A stretch of 18,647 nucleotides of DNA from JBIIUJ01 sp044340025. Lineage in GTDB: Bacteria > Pseudomonadota > Alphaproteobacteria > Caulobacterales > Aquidulcibacteraceae. The notes under the pieces are model-generated. The model did not search any database. It had not been told where the DNA came from and was given only the letters and a program-made list of their open reading frames with translations. Below are positions 14,442 through 18,647 of this stretch, one piece after another. The stretch spans positions 1 to 18,647 of the forward strand of contig JBIIUJ010000039.1 of assembly GCA_044340025.1 (NCBI GenBank), given 5' to 3'. The number at the start of each line of letters is the position of its first letter. The first letter of the stretch is position 1. The position numbers and the translations under genes are program-made.

Positions 14442-14457
14442 GAGCCCAGAAGGGCTC
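14442..14457 (-). other. Small hairpin upstream of the terminator
   Basis: Perfect 6-bp stem GAGCCC / GGGCTC with a 4-base loop, in the same leader on the minus strand, 11 bases before the terminator stem. It has no T-tract of its own. It could be an RNA stability or leader element. Confidence 0.35.
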
Positions 14458-14548
14458 TGTGCGCAGAGATAGTGGCTTTTGCTCTGGAAGGGAACAGTGC
14501 GGGGTGCGCTGGCTCCTTGGCCCGTCGCATGCAGCCTGCAACGCCCGG

Positions 14549-15556
14549 TCAGGCCGCCTCGACCGCCTGATCGATCGCCCCGAAGATGGACTTGCCGCGC
14601 GCGTCCAGCATTTCGATGCGCACCATGTCGCCGGCCTTCAGGAAGGGGGTCTGGGCGGTCCCGGAAAGCAGGGTTTCCACCACGCGCAATTCGGCGAGGC
14701 AGGAATAGCCAAGCCCCCCTGCGCTGACAGGCTTGCCCGGTCCGCCCTCGGCGTCGCGATTGGAGACCGTGCCCGATCCGATGATCGTGCCGGCCGAGAG
14801 CGCGCGGGTCCGGGCCGCGTGCGCAATCAGGGTGGGGAAATCAAACGTCATATCCACGCCGGCGTCTGCCCTGCCCATCAGCGCCCCGTTCAGATGGACC
14901 AGCAGCGCCCCATGCAGACGGCCGCCATCCCATTGGTCGCCGAGCTCGTCGGGCGTCACGAACACGGGGGAGAAGGCCGAGGCTGGCTTGGACTGGAAGA
15001 AGCCGAAGCCCTTGGCGACTTCCTCAAAGATCAGATTGCGCAGCGACACGTCGTTGACGAGGCCCACAAGCCGGATGCTGGCGCGCGCTTCTTCGATGCT
15101 GGCGCCCAGGGCGACATCGCCAGTCACGACGCAGACTTCGCCCTCCAGATCGCAGCCCCATGCCTCCTCGCGTAGCGGGATCGGATCGCGTGGCCCGAGG
15201 AAGCCGTCCGATCCGCCCTGATACATCAGCGGATCGGTCCAGAAGCTGGCGGGCATCTCCACCCCTCGGGCCTGGCGCACCAAGGCTACGTGATTGACAT
15301 AGGCCGAGCCGTCCGCCCATTGAAAGGCGCGCGGCAGGGGGGCGGCCGCCTCGCGCTCGTGGAAGCGCTGATCGGGAATGGCGCGGTGCTCCAGCTCCAC
15401 AGCCAGCGCCTCCAGCCGCGGCGCGCAATAGGTCCAGTCGTCCAGCGCAGCCTGCAAGGTCGGGGCGATATGGCGGGCATCCGCGCAGCGCGTGAGGTCC
15501 TTGGAGACCACGACGAGGCGGCCGTCGCGACCATGCTTGAGCGAGGCGAGTTTCAC
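14549..15556 (-). CDS. fah: Fumarylacetoacetate hydrolase-family protein (probable fumarylacetoacetase)
   Basis: A 335-residue product from GTG 15556, with GGGGA eight bases upstream; this gives the family start (V/M)KLASLKHGRDGRLVVVSKD. A TTG start 12 codons upstream is less likely. Core motifs are NHVALVRQARG, QGGSDGFLGPRDPI, DLEGEVCVVTGDVALGA (metal-binding Glu region), LVNDVSLRNLIFEEVAKGFG, FQSKPASAFSPVFVTPDELG and TIIGSGTVSNRDAEGGPGKP. The enzyme hydrolyses fumarylacetoacetate to fumarate and acetoacetate, the last step of tyrosine catabolism. It is 70 bases downstream of hmgA in the same direction, which supports this substrate rather than another acylpyruvate. No maleylacetoacetate isomerase is in the window. 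Confidence 0.88.
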   Translation of the reverse strand: MKLASLKHGRDGRLVVVSKDLTRCADARHIAPTLQAALDDWTYCAPRLEALAVELEHRAIPDQRFHEREAAAPLPRAFQWADGSAYVNHVALVRQARGVEMPASFWTDPLMYQGGSDGFLGPRDPIPLREEAWGCDLEGEVCVVTGDVALGASIEEARASIRLVGLVNDVSLRNLIFEEVAKGFGFFQSKPASAFSPVFVTPDELGDQWDGGRLHGALLVHLNGALMGRADAGVDMTFDFPTLIAHAARTRALSAGTIIGSGTVSNRDAEGGPGKPVSAGGLGYSCLAELRVVETLLSGTAQTPFLKAGDMVRIEMLDARGKSIFGAIDQAVEAA

Positions 15557-15625
15557 GAGCGGCGTCCCCAGATGGCCATGGCCGCCATGCAAGACCCCGC
15601 GCCGGCAGGCGTCAACCCGCCGGGC

Positions 15626-16759
15626 TCAGCCTTTCCAGCTGTCGACATAGCCCGCCTGCTCGCAGGGCTCCGCCTCCGGGGCGACATCGAGCGGATCGCG
15701 GGTGTCAATCATGACGGCGTATTCGTCTGTTGACGGCTTTGGCTGGCTCAGCATGTGCGCCAGCGCCTTGGGATGCGGCCCGTGCGTGAAGCCGGATGGA
15801 TGCAGGGTCATCATGCCCGGGCGGATGTTGTCGCGGCTGAAGAAATCGCCGGCGTGATAGAACAGCACTTCGTCGAAATCGTCGTTGTTGTGGAAGAACG
15901 GCACTTTCAGCGCGCCGGGATCGGTCTCGAACGGGCGCGGGCAGAAGGTGCAGACCACAAACCGGTCGGCCAGAAAGGTGGTGTGGGCGCTGGGCGGCAG
16001 GTGATAGCGGTGGCTGTTCACCGGGCGCAGATCGGCCACGTTCAGCCGGACGGGCGCAAGCTCGCCATGCCAGCCGACAGCGTCGAGCGGGCTTTGCGCA
16101 TAGTGCGCAACCGAGACCACGCCGCGCTTCTTGATCTCGATCGCCCAGGGGCGGGCCTCGTCGGCCTGTGCGCGAAACGCGGCGTCCAGCTTTGGCGTCT
16201 CCAGCACGGCCGGGTCCACGAACGCATGCGGCCCCAGCAGCCCCCGGTCCGGCCAGGTGAAGCTGCCGCCCGTCGCCTCGATCGTCAGGGCCGCGATGGG
16301 TGTCTCCGGGCTGATCCGCCAGAGCGCGCCGCGCGGCAGATAGACGTAGTCGCCCTCGCGCACGCTGAGCCGGCCCCAGTCGCAGAACAGCTCGCCCGCC
16401 CCGCGATGGATGAACACCAGCATGTCGCCGTCGCCATTGCGCGCCAGCGCCGGCATGGCGGCGTCCAGCTTCCAGAATCGCACCTCGCAGGCGGCGTTGC
16501 GCACGATCACCGGCGCGCGCCACGGGCTGGCGTGCGGGCCTTCAAGGCGCGGCAGGTCGAAGGCTCGGGGGCGCAACGGCCCCTCAAACCGCGTCCAGCC
16601 AGTCGGCGGGCGCTGATGATGGAAGAAGGCGGCCGGGCCGAAGAAGCCCTCCTTGCTCATCTCCCGCTCGAAGGTGCCCTCGGGCATGTCGGCGTGGGCC
16701 TGACGGCTGGCGCGCCCCTCCAGCCCGCGCACGGGGATCCAGGTCCGGCTCTTGGCCAT
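15626..16759 (-). CDS. hmgA: Homogentisate 1,2-dioxygenase
   Basis: A 377-residue product from ATG 16759, with GGGAGG nine bases upstream; longer frames extend into the 3' end of gpmA. The N-terminus (WIPVRGLEGRASRQAHADMP) and FFGPAAFFHHQRPPTGWTRF mark the shorter bacterial homogentisate dioxygenase group (about 380 residues, versus 430-445 for human/Pseudomonas HmgA). The C-terminal cupin carries PFFHNNDDFDEVLFYHAGDF and MTLHPSGFTHGPHPKA, which hold the presumed Fe(II) ligands. The enzyme opens the homogentisate ring to maleylacetoacetate. It is followed by fah, giving two of three steps to fumarate and acetoacetate. The assignment of individual iron ligands by alignment with the long form is uncertain. 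Confidence 0.9.
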   Translation of the reverse strand: MAKSRTWIPVRGLEGRASRQAHADMPEGTFEREMSKEGFFGPAAFFHHQRPPTGWTRFEGPLRPRAFDLPRLEGPHASPWRAPVIVRNAACEVRFWKLDAAMPALARNGDGDMLVFIHRGAGELFCDWGRLSVREGDYVYLPRGALWRISPETPIAALTIEATGGSFTWPDRGLLGPHAFVDPAVLETPKLDAAFRAQADEARPWAIEIKKRGVVSVAHYAQSPLDAVGWHGELAPVRLNVADLRPVNSHRYHLPPSAHTTFLADRFVVCTFCPRPFETDPGALKVPFFHNNDDFDEVLFYHAGDFFSRDNIRPGMMTLHPSGFTHGPHPKALAHMLSQPKPSTDEYAVMIDTRDPLDVAPEAEPCEQAGYVDSWKG

Positions 16760-16808
16760 GGCGTTGCGCCTCCCTTGGCGTTGTTGTCCCGCCCGGGGGC
16801 TTGCCTGT

Positions 16809-17525
16809 CTAGCCCGGCGTCGCCGGCAGGGCGGTGGCGCGTGCGGCATCGAGATAGCGCGCCGCCGTGGGCTTGAGCCCAGCATCAAGGGTGATGAGCA
16901 GTGGGTTGCCGGTCGGGATCTCCACCCCCACGATCGCCGCATCCGCCACCGCAAACAGGTGTTTCACGATCGCGCGCAACGAATTGCCATGCGCAGCCAC
17001 CAGAACGTTCTGACCGGCGGCGAGCTTGGGGGCGATCTCGGCCTGCCAGTAGGGCAGCACGCGCTCCAGCGTCAGCTTCAGGCTCTCGGTGGCGGGAACC
17101 GTCACGCCGGCATAGCGCCGGTCGGTGGAAAGATCGTAGGCCGAGCCCGGCTCCAGCGGCGGCGGCGGGGTATCATAGGAGCGCCGCCAGATCGTCACCT
17201 GCGCGTCGCCGTGTCTGGCGGCGGTCTCGGCCTTGTCGAGCCCGGTGAGAGCGCCGTAGTGGCGCTCGTTCAGCCGCCAGTCCTTCACTTCCGGGATCCA
17301 GGCCTGGCCCGCCGCCTCCAGCGCCAGCCGGCAGGTGCGGATGGCGCGCGTCTGCATCGAGGTGAAGGCGCAATCGAGCGCCACGCCCGCTTCCAGGATC
17401 AGCCGGCCGCCCTGGCGGGCCTCGGCTTCGCCCTGGGCGGTGAGATCGACATCCACCCAGCCGGTGAAGCGGTTTTCGAGGTTCCACTGGCTCTGGCCGT
17501 GGCGGAGGAGAACAAGGGTTGGCAT
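16809..17525 (-). CDS. gpmA: 2,3-bisphosphoglycerate-dependent phosphoglycerate mutase
   Basis: A 238-residue cytosolic glycolytic enzyme interconverting 2- and 3-phosphoglycerate through a phosphohistidine. Visible features: LVLLRHGQSQWNLENRFTGW with nucleophile His9 (RHG), the RAIRTCRLAL block, acid Glu87 in LNERHYGALTGLDKAE, the second His179 in VAAHGNSLRAIVKHL, and EIPTGNPLLI near the end. ATG 17525 has AGGA seven bases upstream. It lies 52 bases downstream of the FliL-like gene and 49 bases upstream of hmgA, all in one direction; joint transcription is possible but functionally unrelated. Confidence 0.96.
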   Translation of the reverse strand: MPTLVLLRHGQSQWNLENRFTGWVDVDLTAQGEAEARQGGRLILEAGVALDCAFTSMQTRAIRTCRLALEAAGQAWIPEVKDWRLNERHYGALTGLDKAETAARHGDAQVTIWRRSYDTPPPPLEPGSAYDLSTDRRYAGVTVPATESLKLTLERVLPYWQAEIAPKLAAGQNVLVAAHGNSLRAIVKHLFAVADAAIVGVEIPTGNPLLITLDAGLKPTAARYLDAARATALPATPG

Positions 17526-17577
17526 GGCGCGTTCCTATGGCGGCAAGCAGCGCCCGCGCCAAGCCCCGGCGTCGCGA

Positions 17578-17979
17578 TCAGCGGATGATGATCGCCACCA
17601 TCAAGACCTTGCCGCCCGGCCCCACCGTGCGGTCGCAGGCCTGCTGAAACATCCGGGTGATCATGTCGGCGTCCGGGACGCTCTCGGCGCGATGGTACTT
17701 GTTCACGAAGCGCTGCGCCTCGGTCCGGAACGCGTCGCGCAGGCGCGGCATCGCGGCGCGCGCGCGCGCTTCCAAAGCGGGATCGGTCGCCATCACGCCA
17801 GCCTGAACCTGCAATATGCCTGTCCGGCGCAGATTGGGGGCGATGGTGGCTGTCACCGCCGGCACGATCACAAACCCGCTGGAGGAGCTGTCCTCGTCCT
17901 TCGACGCCTTCGGCGCAGCCATGGCCGGAGCGGCGGCGAGCGCGCAGAGCAGACTGACGGCGAGAGTGAAGCGGCGCAT
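17578..17979 (-). CDS. Small secreted protein with FliL-like C-terminal domain
   Basis: A 133-residue product from ATG 17979. Residues 1-22 (MRRFTLAVSLLCALAAAPAM-A) form a signal peptide ending in an AMA-type site. A short Lys/Asp/Ser-rich linker follows. Residues about 35-133 (VIVPAVTATIAPN, GILQVQAGVMATDPALEARA, then RLRDAFRTEAQRF, and VLMVAIIIR at the end) have the beta-alpha-alpha-beta order and spacing of FliL-like domains, whose members sit at flagellar stators or other membrane machines. The resemblance is by eye only. No flagellar genes are nearby. Family assignment is tentative; that it is a real secreted protein is more secure. Confidence 0.72.
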   Translation of the reverse strand: MRRFTLAVSLLCALAAAPAMAAPKASKDEDSSSSGFVIVPAVTATIAPNLRRTGILQVQAGVMATDPALEARARAAMPRLRDAFRTEAQRFVNKYHRAESVPDADMITRMFQQACDRTVGPGGKVLMVAIIIR

Positions 17980-18044
17980 GGCCGTGCGCTATCGCGCTTC
18001 TGGTGAACACGGCCTTACCGCCAGAGGCGCGCGCTCGGGAAAAA

Positions 18045-18099
18045 CTCCCGCCCCTGGCGAAGCGCGGTTGGGGAGGCGACGCGCCAGAAAGGGCGGGAG
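18045..18099. repeat. Long imperfect inverted repeat in the divergent intergenic region
   Basis: Arms CTCCCGCCC-C-TGGCG and CGCCA-GAAA-GGGCGGGAG pair over 14 positions with small bulges, around a 22-base centre (18060-18081) containing GGTTGGGGAGG. It resembles the dispersed intergenic elements of this genome type but differs from families A, B and C in the left array. A transcriptional role is possible as it lies between divergent genes. Confidence 0.55.
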
Positions 18100-18230
18100 G
18101 GGCCGAAAGTCAGGAGCCCAAAAACCGTGGCTGGCGCCAGCGGGCGGCGCGCACGTGTCATAGGCTGCGCGGCTTTGACAGATGCGTCGCATGCGCAGTC
18201 CGCACGTTGGACGCGCGCCTGAATACGCCA

Positions 18231-18248
18231 TTCAGCCAGCCTTCAGCC
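18231..18248 (+). promoter_or_regulatory. Candidate response-regulator operator (TTCAGCC direct repeat, 11-bp period)
   Basis: TTCAGCC occurs at 18231-18237 and again at 18242-18248, exactly 11 bases apart, about 40 bases upstream of the start at 18290. Direct heptamers with 11-bp spacing are what OmpR/PhoB-type response regulators usually bind. A mirrored CTGAA lies just upstream (18219-18223). The regulator is unknown. Confidence 0.4.
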
Positions 18249-18289
18249 CGCCGCCGCGAGACTGACGGTCTCGATACGGGAGCTGCTGG

Positions 18290-18647
18290 ATGAGACTTGT
18301 GTTGATCCTTCTTGGCGCTGCTGCGGCCCTTGCCGCTCCGCCCGCTGCGGCCCAGAGCGTGACGCTGGGCGTTGATCGCCGCGGCGATCTGGTTGTGCGC
18401 GTGGACGAGGGGCGCAGCGGGTGGAGCGACCCGCGGCGGTTCTGGGGCGACTATGGCTTTGATGAATACTGCCCCCGTCGCGGCTGGCGCACGGGCAGCG
18501 TCTGGACCCGCGATCCTTGGGGCGGGCGCGGCCAGGGCCGCTTCGCCAACGATGCCTGGGACAACGACTGGGACGACGACGATCGCCGCGCCAAGCGCCG
18601 GTGGTCCTCGGGCGGCTATTCTGACGAAGCGCGACGCCTGCGCTGCG
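18290..18647 (+). CDS. Secreted Asp/Arg/Trp-rich protein of unknown function (3' end outside window)
   Basis: An open frame from ATG 18290 with GGGAG seven bases upstream, running to the right edge (119 codons visible). Residues 1-22 (MRLVLILLGAAAALAAPPAA-A) are a signal peptide. The mature part has no recognised domain: SVTLGVDRRGDLVVRVDEGR, then a composition dominated by Asp, Arg, Gly and Trp (WDNDWDDDDRRAKRRW) with two Cys so far (CPRRGW, LRC). Such low-complexity periplasmic proteins are often envelope-stress or metal-related in alphaproteobacteria, but that is only an analogy. The candidate operator directly upstream suggests regulation by a two-component system. Confidence 0.75.
   Translation, partial: MRLVLILLGAAAALAAPPAAAQSVTLGVDRRGDLVVRVDEGRSGWSDPRRFWGDYGFDEYCPRRGWRTGSVWTRDPWGGRGQGRFANDAWDNDWDDDDRRAKRRWSSGGYSDEARRLRC

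Larger units (their letters stand above)
17980..18289. other. Divergent intergenic region
   Basis: About 310 bases between the FliL-like gene (minus) and the right-edge secreted gene (plus). Apart from the inverted repeat at 18045-18099, it holds CTGAAT-ACGCC-ATTCAG at 18219-18235 and the direct repeat listed separately. No credible gene was seen in it. Confidence 0.6.

Noticed and set aside
12781..14472. Long plus-strand open frame antisense to asd and trcR (563 codons)
   Set aside because: Both minus-strand genes are well-supported families; the antisense product is low-complexity and crosses two genes and their intergenic region.
15755..16876. Plus-strand open frame antisense to hmgA
   Set aside because: It is a shadow of the hmgA frame with no ribosome site and no recognisable domain.
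17754..17769. Alternating GC tract as a possible Z-DNA or slippage site
   Set aside because: It falls within the coding sequence for an Ala/Arg run and is short enough to be explained by codon preference.

Overview
This window is GC-rich chromosomal DNA, most likely from an alphaproteobacterium of the Caulobacterales/Maricaulales (Hyphomonadaceae-like) type. The pointers are a TrcR (DUF1013) cell-cycle regulator, an N-terminally extended UvrB, a TadD-like TPR protein with a CtrA-box-like site in its promoter, and arrays of the short GC-rich palindromic repeats typical of these genomes. The taxonomy is inference; no rRNA or tRNA gene was seen.

Left part (1-6186, mostly minus strand). A polytopic O-antigen ligase/polymerase-like gene runs off the left edge. 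Upstream of it is an unnamed gene joining a putative N-terminal helix-turn-helix to a C-terminal UVR (UvrB/UvrC) motif. Next comes about 0.9 kb with no credible gene: a modular repeat array in the order A1-B1-C1-C2-B2-A2-B3-A3. Between the array and uvrB sits a single AT-rich gene on the plus strand for an unknown, probably membrane-anchored protein, which looks horizontally acquired. Then comes uvrB, which carries a strikingly AT-rich patch over its beta-hairpin codons.

Middle (6187-12576). A divergent promoter region separates uvrB from a secreted TPR protein. Two overlapping minus-strand genes for RNA methyltransferases (an RlmI-like class I enzyme and a TrmH/SpoU enzyme) end convergently on the TPR gene. 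Divergent from them is a plus-strand pair: an inner-membrane-anchored BON-like/OmpA protein and a membrane-anchored helix-hairpin-helix protein. These are followed by a PQQ-type sugar dehydrogenase lipoprotein (GTG start), an NTF2/SnoaL-like protein (GTG start) and an ABM-type monooxygenase-like protein.

Right part (12622-17979, minus strand). In transcription order: a secreted FliL-like small protein, gpmA (glycolysis), hmgA and fah (homogentisate degradation, the end of tyrosine catabolism), trcR and asd (aspartate-family amino acid synthesis). A credible rho-independent terminator lies between fah and trcR. A roughly 310-base divergent intergenic region with an inverted repeat and an 11-bp-spaced direct repeat precedes a secreted, Asp/Arg/Trp-rich protein cut off by the right edge.

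Most of the window is housekeeping. The least explained elements are the HTH-UVR gene, the repeat array with its AT-rich neighbour, the AT-rich block inside uvrB, the OmpA/HhH pair and the candidate regulatory sites. I found no CRISPR array, transposase or complete undescribed multi-gene system.
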